Positions 44,020-52,895 of a stretch of 64,000 bases of DNA are shown here, one piece after another (position 1 is the stretch's first letter; every line of letters starts with the position of its first letter). The position numbers were made by a program, and so were the translations under genes. The stretch is from Candidatus Aquicultor sp. (GTDB lineage: Bacteria; Actinomycetota; Aquicultoria; Aquicultorales; Aquicultoraceae): positions 62,001 to 126,000 of the forward strand of contig DASXVE010000012.1 in the NCBI GenBank assembly GCA_036504445.1, written 5' to 3'. Under the pieces are notes generated by a model. It was not told the DNA's origin. It worked only from the letters and a program-made list of their open reading frames with translations, and did not search any database.

Positions 44020-46653
44020 GTGGAAATTATCACCTGTCACGTAAACGCGGATTTCGATTCGTTCGCTTCGGCGGTAGCGGCAAAGAAGATATACCCGGAT
44101 GCTAAAATAGTGCTGCCGGGGGCGCAGAATAGGAACGTCCGCGAGTTTTTAGCTCTTCATGACGACATCATAGAAACCTTCGATATCAGATTTATCGATA
44201 AAAAAGCCGTCTCCCGGTTGATTATTGTCGACACGAAAATCGGCCGCAGAATCGGCGAGCTGCAGGAGATCGCATACAAGCCCGGCGTGGAGGTATTTAC
44301 GTTCGACCACCACCCGCCGACACCCGAAGACGTGCCGATCACCAGGGACTTTTCCGAGAATGTCGGCGCAACGACAACAATCTTAACAAAGATCATCAAG
44401 GATAAAGGTATCCCGATTACCCCGTTTGAAGCGACTTTGTTTGCACTGGGAATTCATGAGGATACCGGCTCGCTCACCTTTAAAACCACAACCTATGAAG
44501 ACGCAGAGGAGCTCGCATTTGCGATGGCGAATCATGCAAGCGTCGAGGTAATCCACCGTTTCTTAAACCCGGCGCTTACCCCCGAGCAACATGCGCTCTT
44601 CGACCGCTTAATTCACGCGGCGCGGATTATCGATGTTTACGGAACGCCGGTAATGCTTACCAACGCCGAAGTTCCGGAATATGTGGAGGGTGGCTCGGTC
44701 GTTGTCAGTAAAGTCGCTGATATCGAAAACGTCGATGTGGTTTTCGCCCTTCTCGAGCAGGAAGATCGAGTATTCATAATCGGGCGCAGCCGTACCGACA
44801 ACGTTGACGTCGGGGTTATCCTTGAAGCTATGGGGGGCGGCGGGCATGCCCAAGCTTCCTCGGCGAGCATGAAAGACAAAGACCTTGAGACGGTCGAACG
44901 GATGCTTATCGATGCAATTCATGAGCAGGTGGAAAAGCCGCCCGTCGCACGCGAGATCATGTCGACGCCGGTTAGAACCGTGGATGCGGACGTTACGATA
45001 AAAGAAGCGAATAAGCTAATGATGCGCTACGGCGTCAGCGGCCTTCCGGTTGTCGAGGGCGGCAAGTTGGTTGGGCTTATCGGCAGGCGTGAAATTGATA
45101 AAGCGGCGCACCACGGCTTAAGCCATGCACCGGTTAAAGGGTTTATGGTTCGAAGAATCGAGCCGATATCACCCGAGACACCGCTGCCCGATGTGCAGCG
45201 CTTGCTTAGCGATGAAGATATGGGGCGTGTTCCGGTTGTGGATGATGGCCGAGTCATCGGCATTATCAGCAGAAGCGATGTTTTAAAAGCGCTCGGCGGG
45301 TCGGATTATTTTAGCAAATCGAGTGCGTTTCCAGCGGTGAAGCCCCATTACACGCGGGGCGAGATCGCGCAACGCATCAAAGACCTTTTACCAGGCGACG
45401 TGCAGGCGCTGCTACGCGAAATCGGCGACCTGGCGGATGAAACCGGGTACTCGATCTTCCTGGTCGGCGGCATAGTTCGCGACTTACTTCTCAATTACCG
45501 CAACCTTGATGTAGACATCGTAGTCGAGGGAGATGCAATAGAGTTTGCCAAGATCATCGCCGATGCTTTTAAAGCGCGCATACGGCCGCATCAGAAATTC
45601 GGCACCGCTGTCGCCGTCATGGAAGACGGGTTTAAGATCGACTTCGCTTCCGCGCGCGCGGAGTTCTACGAGAAGCCCGCGGCACTGCCACAGGTTGAGC
45701 CGACATCTATTAGACAAGACCTTGCACGGCGCGATTTCAGCATTAACGCCATGGCTGTCAGCCTAAATGCGCACGATTACGGCACGCTTCTCGATTTCTT
45801 CAACGGCCAGCGTGATCTGAAAAGCGCGAAAATCCGTATCCTGCACAACCTGAGTTTTGTTGAAGACCCGACGCGCATATTCAGGGGAGTGCGTTTTGAG
45901 CAGCGCTTCGGCTTTAAGCTCGACCCGGAGACCGAGGATTTACTCAAAAAAGCAATCGAGATGGACCTTATCGGGCATCTGTCCGAGACACGGCTTCGCT
46001 ACGAGCTGATGCTGATTCTCGCGGAAGAGCAACCCTTTAGAGTGCTTAAAAGGCTAAACGAGCTTGGGGCGTTGAAGATTCTCGACACCAACATCACCAT
46101 CGACGCCAGCCTAGAGCTACTGTTTACACGCATAGAGAAGGCCATAATAGAGCTCGATCACTATTTCGCTCATAAAGTGCAAAAACCGATGTTATATCTC
46201 GCCGCGCTCTTAAGGAACCTCGATGATCGGCAGCTCAATGCGTGGTCCGAACGCATGAAGTTTAAGAAACTTGATAAGACACGCTTAGTCGAGCTTGCGC
46301 TCGATGTTCCCAATGCGGTGCGTACGCTGGAGCAGAGAGCAAGTATAAAGAACAGCGAACTCTACAGGCTATTGCACCCGCTGTCGGCAGATGCACTGGC
46401 TTATACATACGCTTTAACGGCCGATAAGAGGATAAAAAGGCGGATACGCTACTATCTATCGAGCTTGCGGGGTGTGAAATTATCCATAGACGGAAGAGTC
46501 CTTCGCGAGATGGGATTCGCGCCCTCGCCGATGTATAATATCGTATTGAAAGATCTTTTGGCGGCTAAGCTCGACGGTAAGGTTGAAACGCCGGAAGAAG
46601 AAAAGAAATTTGTAGTAAATCGTATTAATCAGCTTTCTAAGGAGTTGGAATAA
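44020..46653 (+). CDS. DHH-CBS-tRNA nucleotidyltransferase (CCA/A-adding) fusion
   Basis: An 877-residue three-part protein. An N-terminal DHH phosphoesterase-like part (VNADFDSFASA near residue 8, FDHHPP near 96, GGGGHAQASSA near 270) is followed by two CBS domains (about 310-430) and a C-terminal poly(A)/CCA polymerase. The polymerase has YSIFLVGGIVRDLLL, DVDIVVEGDA (the catalytic DxD) and the RRDFSINAMA motif. Aquifex has a similar A-adding enzyme with the same domain set, so the DHH-CBS half may only help bind or regulate. GTG 44020 is used; the open frame extends upstream into cysK. AGAGAAG precedes it. Confidence 0.87.
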   Translation: MEIITCHVNADFDSFASAVAAKKIYPDAKIVLPGAQNRNVREFLALHDDIIETFDIRFIDKKAVSRLIIVDTKIGRRIGELQEIAYKPGVEVFTFDHHPPTPEDVPITRDFSENVGATTTILTKIIKDKGIPITPFEATLFALGIHEDTGSLTFKTTTYEDAEELAFAMANHASVEVIHRFLNPALTPEQHALFDRLIHAARIIDVYGTPVMLTNAEVPEYVEGGSVVVSKVADIENVDVVFALLEQEDRVFIIGRSRTDNVDVGVILEAMGGGGHAQASSASMKDKDLETVERMLIDAIHEQVEKPPVAREIMSTPVRTVDADVTIKEANKLMMRYGVSGLPVVEGGKLVGLIGRREIDKAAHHGLSHAPVKGFMVRRIEPISPETPLPDVQRLLSDEDMGRVPVVDDGRVIGIISRSDVLKALGGSDYFSKSSAFPAVKPHYTRGEIAQRIKDLLPGDVQALLREIGDLADETGYSIFLVGGIVRDLLLNYRNLDVDIVVEGDAIEFAKIIADAFKARIRPHQKFGTAVAVMEDGFKIDFASARAEFYEKPAALPQVEPTSIRQDLARRDFSINAMAVSLNAHDYGTLLDFFNGQRDLKSAKIRILHNLSFVEDPTRIFRGVRFEQRFGFKLDPETEDLLKKAIEMDLIGHLSETRLRYELMLILAEEQPFRVLKRLNELGALKILDTNITIDASLELLFTRIEKAIIELDHYFAHKVQKPMLYLAALLRNLDDRQLNAWSERMKFKKLDKTRLVELALDVPNAVRTLEQRASIKNSELYRLLHPLSADALAYTYALTADKRIKRRIRYYLSSLRGVKLSIDGRVLREMGFAPSPMYNIVLKDLLAAKLDGKVETPEEEKKFVVNRINQLSKELE

Positions 46654-46656
46654 TAA

Positions 46657-47295
46657 TTGGGGTTGTTAGATCCTAATATGCTGTTATTCACATTGTTATA
46701 TAAATTGCCTGCGCTTCTGCTGTGTCTTACGGTGCATGAGTTCATGCACGGGTATGTCGCGTACCGGCTCGGCGATACGACTGCGAAGGAGCAGGGGAGG
46801 CTTACGTTTAATCCGATCAAGCACCTTGACCCCTTTGGCACCCTGGCCATCATCTTTTTACCGTTTGGATGGGCGAAACCGGTACCGGTCAACCCGTACC
46901 GTTTCAGAAATCCGCGCCGGGATATGGTAATCGTCGGTGTTGCGGGGCCTATCGCCAACTTCATAGCCGCGTTTATCGTCGCCAAACTGCTATTACTCGG
47001 CGGAGTTTTCACGGCGCCATATGTTGCGACACTGATAGACGTAATCGTCATGATTAATGTTGCGCTCGGCATATTTAATCTGTTGCCGATTCCGCCGCTT
47101 GATGGCTCAAAGATCATTCCGTACCTGTTGCCCGAGAGTATGCAACAAGGGTGGTACAAGTTCGAGCAGTACGGCTTTTTGATCTTGCTTGTGCTGGTAT
47201 TTATGATCCCGAATAGTCTTGCCTTTATCAATGTGCCAATCAACTATCTGATGCCGTTCATGTACGCGCCGTTACCGGTACCCAGCATTTTCTAG
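46657..47295 (+). CDS. Site-2 protease family (M50) membrane metallopeptidase
   Basis: A 212-residue polytopic protease. HEFMH (H27, E28, H31) is the zinc site in the first helix, and NLLPIPPLDGSKII supplies the later aspartate ligand. Four to five hydrophobic helices are seen. No PDZ or CBS domain, so this is the short branch. TTG 46657 follows AAGGAG by 12 bases; ATG 46678 is an alternative. Its position before trpS-scpA-scpB is common in Gram-positive genomes. Substrate unknown. Confidence 0.85.
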   Translation: MGLLDPNMLLFTLLYKLPALLLCLTVHEFMHGYVAYRLGDTTAKEQGRLTFNPIKHLDPFGTLAIIFLPFGWAKPVPVNPYRFRNPRRDMVIVGVAGPIANFIAAFIVAKLLLLGGVFTAPYVATLIDVIVMINVALGIFNLLPIPPLDGSKIIPYLLPESMQQGWYKFEQYGFLILLVLVFMIPNSLAFINVPINYLMPFMYAPLPVPSIF

Positions 47296-47438
47296 ACAAT
47301 CGAGGTTGGTTTGTAATCAGGAAGTTGCCGTCATCGGTACACCGTGGTACTGGATAACCCGTAGACACACCCGTAAATTTTGCATACGTCGGCATATAGC
47401 AGGACTGATTCATAATACCCCGCGCTCACTTTTTACTG

Positions 47439-47482
47439 TATAATTAGCGAAGAAAGTAGAAACGGCCTGGCCATGCCAGGCC
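47439..47482 (+). promoter_or_regulatory. trpS leader: -10 box and hairpin
   Basis: TATAAT at 47439-47444, then GGCCTGGC (47464-47471), CAT, GCCAGGCC (47475-47482), a perfect eight-pair stem in the 5' leader. No T-box consensus (no AGGGTGGNACCGCG) is present, so trpS here is not under a T-box. Confidence 0.4.
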
Positions 47483-47515
47483 TATAGCTATATAAGGTAA
47501 GGAGTTTGGTGTTCA

Positions 47516-48529
47516 TTGGCTAAACGAGTAGTAAGCGGGCAGCGGCCGACCGGCAGGTTGCACCTCGGGCATTATTTTGGAACATTACAAAACTGGGTTA
47601 AACTGCAGGACGAATACGAGTGCCTGTTCTTCGTAGCCGATTGGCACGCACTTACGACCAAGTATGATGAGGTCGGCGGCATTGCTACCGATACTCGTGA
47701 AATGGTCATCGACTGGCTTGCGGTCGGCTTAGACCCTAAGAAGTGTTACATATATAAGCAGTCGGATATCCCTGAAGTAGCCGAACTCTTCGTGTACCTT
47801 ACAATGATCACGCCGACTTCGTGGCTCGAGCGAAATCCAACGTATAAAGAGATGCTAGCCGAGATTACCAGCAAAGATATAGCGACCGCTGGCTTTCTGA
47901 GCTATCCGGTACTGCAGACCGCCGATATTATTTTGCCGAAGGGCAATGTCGTACCGGTAGGTGAAGACCAGCTGCCGCATCTCGAGCTCGGCAGGGAAAT
48001 CGTCCGCAGGTTCAATTATCTCTACGGAGAATACTTTGATGAGCCGCAGTCACTATTATCACCGGTAAAGCGCCTGCTCGGCATAGACGGTCGCAAGATG
48101 AGCAAGAGCTACGACAACGCAATTTATCTCTCGGATGAACCGGATGTCATCCGCAATAAAGTAAATCAGATGGTCACCGACCCGGCACGGCAAAAAAAGA
48201 CCGACCCGGGCAGTCCCGAGCACTGCCTCGTCGTCTATCCGACAGAACAGGTATATATGAGGCCGGCAGAGCTCGAGGAGATCGAGACCAACTGCCGCGA
48301 AGCAGCCTGGGGCTGCATGGCCTGCAAGCGCAAGCTGGCAGATAGAATCATCGAGTCGCTCGCGGACTTTAGAGAACGCCGGGCGGAAATTGAAAAAGAA
48401 CCGGGCATCGTTGACGCGGTGCTGCGGGAAGGCCTGCATCAGGTACGCCCGATCTGCCGCTCGACCATACGAGATGTGCGCTCCATGCTCAACCTTTATG
48501 AAGATAAAGTCACGGTAGAGAACGATTAG
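47516..48529 (+). CDS. trpS: Tryptophanyl-tRNA synthetase
   Basis: Charges tRNA-Trp. The 337-residue class I synthetase has the HIGH-type motif HLGH (16-19) and KMSKS (194-198). The start is TTG 47516; GTAAGGAG lies 12 bases upstream, and the GTG at 47509 is out of frame. A Cys-x2-Cys (GCMACKRK) near the C-terminus fits the subgroup. The gene is complete. Confidence 0.95.
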   Translation: MAKRVVSGQRPTGRLHLGHYFGTLQNWVKLQDEYECLFFVADWHALTTKYDEVGGIATDTREMVIDWLAVGLDPKKCYIYKQSDIPEVAELFVYLTMITPTSWLERNPTYKEMLAEITSKDIATAGFLSYPVLQTADIILPKGNVVPVGEDQLPHLELGREIVRRFNYLYGEYFDEPQSLLSPVKRLLGIDGRKMSKSYDNAIYLSDEPDVIRNKVNQMVTDPARQKKTDPGSPEHCLVVYPTEQVYMRPAELEEIETNCREAAWGCMACKRKLADRIIESLADFRERRAEIEKEPGIVDAVLREGLHQVRPICRSTIRDVRSMLNLYEDKVTVEND

Positions 48530-48575
48530 CGGTTAATAAGTTAAAGAACCGATTGTAGTAAGGGACGGGAACCCT

Positions 48576-49325
48576 ATGGCGTATCAGGTCAAACTCGAAG
48601 TATTTGAAGGCCCTTTTGATCTGCTGCTCAATCTAATATCACGGCAAAAGCTCGATATCTACGAGGTATCTATTGCTGCCATAACAAGGGAATACCTTGA
48701 TTATGTCGATCAAATGCAAGAATTCGACCTCGAGGTGGGCACGGAATTTCTCCTGATGGCGGCAACGCTGCTCGACCTAAAAGCAGCCAGTCTTCTCCCC
48801 AAGAAAGACGATGATTCCTTCGATGATAACGAGTACACACCACAGGAGGCGCGCGAGATTCTTATCGCACGGCTTATCGAATACAAGAAATTTAAAAACG
48901 TATCCGGTGAGCTGGCGGCACGCTACGATGCCGAGAGCAAGTATTTTATACGGGAAGCCGGTCTTGAAGAGCAGTTCGACAATCTCGTCCCCGATTTCTT
49001 ATCCGGCATATCGAAAGAGCGCATGCGAAAGCTGTTTATGGCCATCAACGAACGCAAGGTCATTAACCTCATGCAGGCCGATCATATCACGCCGAAGCCG
49101 CTGAGCGTCGATGAATATGCCGAGAAAATCGAGAAGGGGCTCACCGGTGTTCGGATGAAAAGCTTTAAAGACCTCACTAATGAGTGCGGCGAAAAGGTCG
49201 AGCTTATTACAATGTTTTTGGCCGTCCTCGAGCTATACAAGCGCGGCGTCGTTACGCTTGGCCAAGACGAGACGTTCGGCGAGATAGTGATTATAGTAAA
49301 CGACAAAGCAGGGGTGGTAGTGTGA
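48576..49325 (+). CDS. scpA: Segregation and condensation protein A
   Basis: The kleisin of the SMC-ScpAB condensin. The 249-residue product starts YQVKLEVFEGPFDLLLNLI, the typical ScpA N-terminus that binds the SMC head, and ends with the winged-helix VELITMFLAVLELYKRGVV. GGGA-rich sequence precedes ATG 48576. It overlaps scpB by four bases (GTGA). Confidence 0.94.
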   Translation: MAYQVKLEVFEGPFDLLLNLISRQKLDIYEVSIAAITREYLDYVDQMQEFDLEVGTEFLLMAATLLDLKAASLLPKKDDDSFDDNEYTPQEAREILIARLIEYKKFKNVSGELAARYDAESKYFIREAGLEEQFDNLVPDFLSGISKERMRKLFMAINERKVINLMQADHITPKPLSVDEYAEKIEKGLTGVRMKSFKDLTNECGEKVELITMFLAVLELYKRGVVTLGQDETFGEIVIIVNDKAGVVV

Positions 49326-49903
49326 GCGACTTGAAACTAAGGTTGAGAAGCATCGTCGAGGCCATGCTATTCATAAGCGATCAACCGTTATCGATAGAAA
49401 TAATGGCTAGCATCATTGATATACCTGATGCAGAGGTTAAGGACATCGTCGACGAGCTGGCAAAAGAGTACCGCAGAGCCGAGCGCGGGTTCCAGCTGCG
49501 CGAGGTTGCCGGTGGATATCGGTTCTATAGCCATCCCGCATATGCGCCCTATGTCGAAAAGCTTATCCTGTCATACGATCATCGGCGTCTTACGCAAGCG
49601 GCGCTCGAATGTCTCTCGATTATTGCATATAAGCAGCCTGTGACCAGGGCCGAGATCGCCGCAATCCGAGGCGTAAACTCGGACGGCGTCGTTAATACGT
49701 TGATCAATAGAGACCTGATAAAAGAGACGGGCCGGCAAGAAGGGCCCGGGCAGGCGATTCTCTACGGTACAACCGCTCGCTTCTTGGAATCGTTTGGGAT
49801 GCGCAGCATATCAGAGCTGCCGCCGCTCGACGAGTTTATCCCGGATGATGAGATCAGAAAGCAGATAGAGGAAAACCTTCGCTCCAGCGCCGTCTTAGAG
49901 TAA
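49322..49903 (+). CDS. scpB: Segregation and condensation protein B
   Basis: The kleisin-binding partner, a double winged-helix protein. The 193-residue product has LRSIVEAMLFISDQPLS at the N-terminus and the conserved TQAALECLSIIAYKQPVTRAEI and GRQEGPGQAILYGTT segments. The start is GTG 49322, coupled to the scpA stop. Only five bases separate its stop from that of the convergent transporter gene. Confidence 0.94.
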   Translation: MSDLKLRLRSIVEAMLFISDQPLSIEIMASIIDIPDAEVKDIVDELAKEYRRAERGFQLREVAGGYRFYSHPAYAPYVEKLILSYDHRRLTQAALECLSIIAYKQPVTRAEIAAIRGVNSDGVVNTLINRDLIKETGRQEGPGQAILYGTTARFLESFGMRSISELPPLDEFIPDDEIRKQIEENLRSSAVLE

Positions 49904-49908
49904 AACGC

Positions 49909-51018
49909 TTAAGCCTTTGCCGCCGGCTTGGATTGTTCCTTAGGATACTTCTTAATCGATATTCTATCCAGCCCATCGGGAACGCGCTCGTACTTAAAGT
50001 TGTCGCGTATGAAGCGCAAGATATTCGAGACGAACACCAGAACCGGCACTGCCAGAAATATCCCGACAATTCCGCCGAGTTCGCCGCCCGCAATGATGCC
50101 AAAGAATATAATTAAAGGATTGAGGCCTACCGTGCCACCGAGCACTACCGGCGCGAGTACATTGTTTTCAAGTTGCTGGATTATTATGAAAACTATTGCC
50201 ACATAGAGGGCTAAGATAGGCTTGATAGTAAGCGCGACGATAATCGCAGGTATTGCCCCTAAGACCGGTCCTAGGACCGGAATGATTTCCGTCAGGCCCG
50301 CCCATACGCCGAACAGCGCCGGGTATGGCAAGTCGACGATCCACATACCTATTCCGAAAAACAAACCGATTGTCGCCATAAAGATGAACTGTCCGAAGAG
50401 ATAGCGCGCAAACGCGCTTTCCATGGCGACCAGGAAACGATCATATACGGGCACCAGGTCTTTATGAAGATGTACTCTTAATGACTTATCCATATTAGGC
50501 AGGTAGATTAGAAAATAGAGTGACAGGATAAAGACGAGCACTACGTCGGTTACAAAAGTAATGACCGAAGGAATTATAGTGAAGACGTTTCTAACCTGGG
50601 ACGTCACGATTCCCGAAAGCTGCCCTAAAATTGTATCGGGGTTTATGGCGAACTGGCGCAGGAACGTAATGCCTCGAAGCTGAGACTGAATAAACTGTGT
50701 TTCCCGGCTAAGAATACGGATGTAACCTGGGAAGTTTCTAATGAACGCTGTTATCTCAGCCGCCACGGTCGGCGCGAGAATTACGCTGATAAGAGCGAGA
50801 ATCCCAAAGAACAAGAGATACGTGATGAGAATTGCGAGAATTCGTTTCATCCCCCGGTTAGCAAGAAATGCGACAAGTGGATGAATAATAAAAACGATAA
50901 AACCGGCCGCTACGAACAATAGGATAGTATGGGCGATTGTTCCCGCTAAGATGTAAAGAAGTACGATTGCTATTGCGAATAAGATCGCCTTTAGCCAGTC
51001 GGCAACCCGAAAGTACAT
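49909..51018 (-). CDS. AI-2E family transporter (PerM/TqsA-like)
   Basis: A 369-residue membrane protein with about eight helices. The central LIYLPNMDKSLRVHLHKDLVP region and the late WAGLTEIIPVLGPVLGAIPAIIVAL are the family signatures. A C-terminal basic tail follows. GAGGGG precedes the start. Family members differ in substrate (signal export, ions, sodium/proton exchange), so I give none. It is inserted in reverse between scpB and the pseudouridine synthase gene. Confidence 0.88.
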   Translation of the reverse strand: MYFRVADWLKAILFAIAIVLLYILAGTIAHTILLFVAAGFIVFIIHPLVAFLANRGMKRILAILITYLLFFGILALISVILAPTVAAEITAFIRNFPGYIRILSRETQFIQSQLRGITFLRQFAINPDTILGQLSGIVTSQVRNVFTIIPSVITFVTDVVLVFILSLYFLIYLPNMDKSLRVHLHKDLVPVYDRFLVAMESAFARYLFGQFIFMATIGLFFGIGMWIVDLPYPALFGVWAGLTEIIPVLGPVLGAIPAIIVALTIKPILALYVAIVFIIIQQLENNVLAPVVLGGTVGLNPLIIFFGIIAGGELGGIVGIFLAVPVLVFVSNILRFIRDNFKYERVPDGLDRISIKKYPKEQSKPAAKA

Positions 51019-51087
51019 AAACAGCCCCTCATTCCATGTCTAATGCTGCGATTATACACTATCCGCTTGCTGTACGTATACCTTTCA

Positions 51088-51813
51088 TTACTTCAAGCGT
51101 ACGGATTTATATAACATATCAATTTCTTTATCGGTAAGATGTCTGAAATCACCAAGAGGGAGCTTGTTTAAAACAATATTGTCGACTGCGATGCGCTTTA
51201 AGAAGATTACCGAATGGCCAATAGCTTCAAACATTCTTCGTATCTGGCGTTTTTTACCTTCGGATATGGTTGTCTCGAGCAGCGTCGAGGATTTCGTTTC
51301 TCGCAAGACTTTGATTTCTGCGGGGGCGGTCATGCCGTCCTCGAGCATGATGCCCTTGCGTAGATTATTGAGCAGGTCATCCGGCGGATGTCCCATGACT
51401 TCGGTTATGTATTTTTTCTTAACTTTGTAGCGCGGGTGGGTCAAGCGGAATGCCAGCTCACCGTCGTTTGTTAGGAGTAGCAAGCCTTCGGTATCGAGGT
51501 CAAGACGACCGACAGGAAACACCCTATCTTGAATACCGCCTAGAAGCTCGATAACGGTCGGGCGCCCGTACGGGTCGGTAACGCTTGTGATAAAGCCGGA
51601 CGGTTTGTTGAGTATAATATAGAGTTTTTCTTCTTTCGGAAGAATGCGCTTGTTGTCGACCTCAACGACATCGTTTACCGGGTCGACTTTGGTGCCGAGC
51701 TCTGTTACCACGTGCCCGTTTACCTTGACTCTTCCGTCTGTGATTAGCTGTTCGGCGTGTCTGCGCGAACTTACGCCCGCGCGAGCCAAAAATTTCTGTA
51801 GACGTTCTTCCAT
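51088..51813 (-). CDS. rluB: Pseudouridine synthase RluB/RsuA family
   Basis: Isomerises a uridine in rRNA. The 241-residue product has an S4 domain (about 1-60, MEERLQKFLARAGVSSRRHAEQLI) and the catalytic aspartate in GRLDLDTEGLLLLTNDG, plus KGKKRQIRRM-type EGKKRQIRRMFEAIGH. In other Actinobacteria rluB follows scpB on the same strand, while here it is reversed. Divergent from the cobalamin operon. Confidence 0.91.
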   Translation of the reverse strand: MEERLQKFLARAGVSSRRHAEQLITDGRVKVNGHVVTELGTKVDPVNDVVEVDNKRILPKEEKLYIILNKPSGFITSVTDPYGRPTVIELLGGIQDRVFPVGRLDLDTEGLLLLTNDGELAFRLTHPRYKVKKKYITEVMGHPPDDLLNNLRKGIMLEDGMTAPAEIKVLRETKSSTLLETTISEGKKRQIRRMFEAIGHSVIFLKRIAVDNIVLNKLPLGDFRHLTDKEIDMLYKSVRLK

Positions 51814-51898
51814 AATTATTGATTATAGCGCATTTGCCTCAGCTTGGTGGCCTTCCGAAACCGTGTTATGATGAGCTTAGTAGGATTACCCTTATTCA

Positions 51899-51928
51899 AT
51901 ATGTTGCCTTTACGTTTCAACATATAAT
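51899..51928 (+). promoter_or_regulatory. Inverted repeat overlapping the -10 of the cobalamin operon
   Basis: ATATGTTG (51899-51906) and CAACATAT (51918-51925) are exact inverted copies 11 bases apart. TATAAT (51923-51928) overlaps the right arm. This could be the promoter with a repressor site, but no good -35 is seen. Confidence 0.4.
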
Positions 51929-51947
51929 CAAGGGAATAAAAGATATA

Positions 51948-52101
51948 GTCGGGGTGCCGCTTTATTAGCGGAGAATAGGGAAGCCGGTGCGAATCCGGCG
52001 CGGGCCCGCCACTGTAAACGGGGAGCCGCCCGCTCATGCCACCGCAGACGATGTGGGAAGGCGCGGGAGGGCTATGAACCGTAAGCCAGGAGACCTGCCT
52101 T
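51948..52101 (+). promoter_or_regulatory. Cobalamin (AdoCbl) riboswitch
   Basis: The core shows the B12-box layout: GGGAAGCCGGTGCGAATCC, then CGGGCCCGCCACTGTAA, and near the end AGCCAGGAGACCTGCC, all strongly conserved in the class. It senses adenosylcobalamin and should turn the operon off when the vitamin is plentiful. A strong terminator 35 bases downstream is the likely expression platform. Boundaries are approximate by a few bases. The 367-base gap from 51814 to cobU holds the promoter repeat, this element and the terminator. Confidence 0.95.
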
Positions 52102-52135
52102 GACATGGAGCCTTCGCGGATCAAGAGTTCGTCGA

Positions 52136-52165
52136 CCTTAGCGTAGGCTAAGGTTTTTTTGTTTT
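52136..52165 (+). terminator. Riboswitch-controlled terminator
   Basis: CCTTAGC (52136-52142) pairs with GCTAAGG (52147-52153), followed by seven T, G, then TTTT. It lies between the riboswitch and cobU, so transcription probably ends here when cobalamin is bound. Confidence 0.85.
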
Positions 52166-52180
52166 AGGCGTGGAGGCGTG

Positions 52181-52747
52181 GTGCAGCAGCAGAAAGCAGC
52201 AAGGCAAACATCATCGAAGCTTATCTTATTCGTGGGCGGAGCGCGAAGCGGAAAAAGCGTTCTAGCCGAAGAAATAGTACGGCAATACGGCAGGGTTGCA
52301 TACGTTGCTACAGCTGAAGCGGTTGATGCAGAAATGATTGAACGTATCCGCAAACACCGTGAATCCCGGTCCGGCGGCTGGGTAACGTATGAAGTCGACG
52401 AACTGCTCGAACAGGCTTTAGCCGCCGCATTCAAAGACAGTGAGGCCGTAATCATCGACTGTCTAACGGTGTATGTAGCGCGCCGCATGATTCAGACCGC
52501 CAATGATGATGAAATAATTGACGAGGCGGCGAACGTTGCGCACATGGCGAAAGAATCAGGCAAGACAGTGGTCATTGTAACCAACGAAGTCGGCATGGGA
52601 ATTGTACCGGAGTATCCATCCGGCAGGCGATACCGCGATCTACTCGGCAAAGTGAATCAGCAAGTCGCGGAAGTGGCGGACAAAGTGCTCTTTACCGTTG
52701 CGGGTATCCCGGTAGACATCAAGTCGCTGCGAACACCTATTATCTAA
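52181..52747 (+). CDS. cobU: Adenosylcobinamide kinase / guanylyltransferase
   Basis: Activates adenosylcobinamide to its GDP form for lower-ligand attachment. The product of about 188 residues has the P-loop GGARSGKS, the KHRESR...GGWVTYE segment and NEVGMGIVPEYPSGRRYRDLLG, all typical. The start is GTG 52181 or GTG 52178; TGGAGG at 52171-52176 suits the later one better. It is the first gene under the riboswitch. cobS and cobT are not in this window. Confidence 0.93.
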   Translation: MQQQKAARQTSSKLILFVGGARSGKSVLAEEIVRQYGRVAYVATAEAVDAEMIERIRKHRESRSGGWVTYEVDELLEQALAAAFKDSEAVIIDCLTVYVARRMIQTANDDEIIDEAANVAHMAKESGKTVVIVTNEVGMGIVPEYPSGRRYRDLLGKVNQQVAEVADKVLFTVAGIPVDIKSLRTPII

Positions 52748-52895
52748 GTGCTTATATAAGAGAATGCAGTGAGCGCTATTATGTAGATGCTTTTAGTCGC
52801 GGTGCGTGAGCCCGGTGCTTAGAGGGCGATATATCAACCGTTAGGCTTATGACCTAGCAAAGCGGTTACGTAGCGCCACAGAGGAGACCGTATAA

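Noticed and set aside
47296-47515. T-box leader before trpS
   Set aside because: No AGGGTGGNACCGCG sequence, no stem I specifier layout and no antiterminator.
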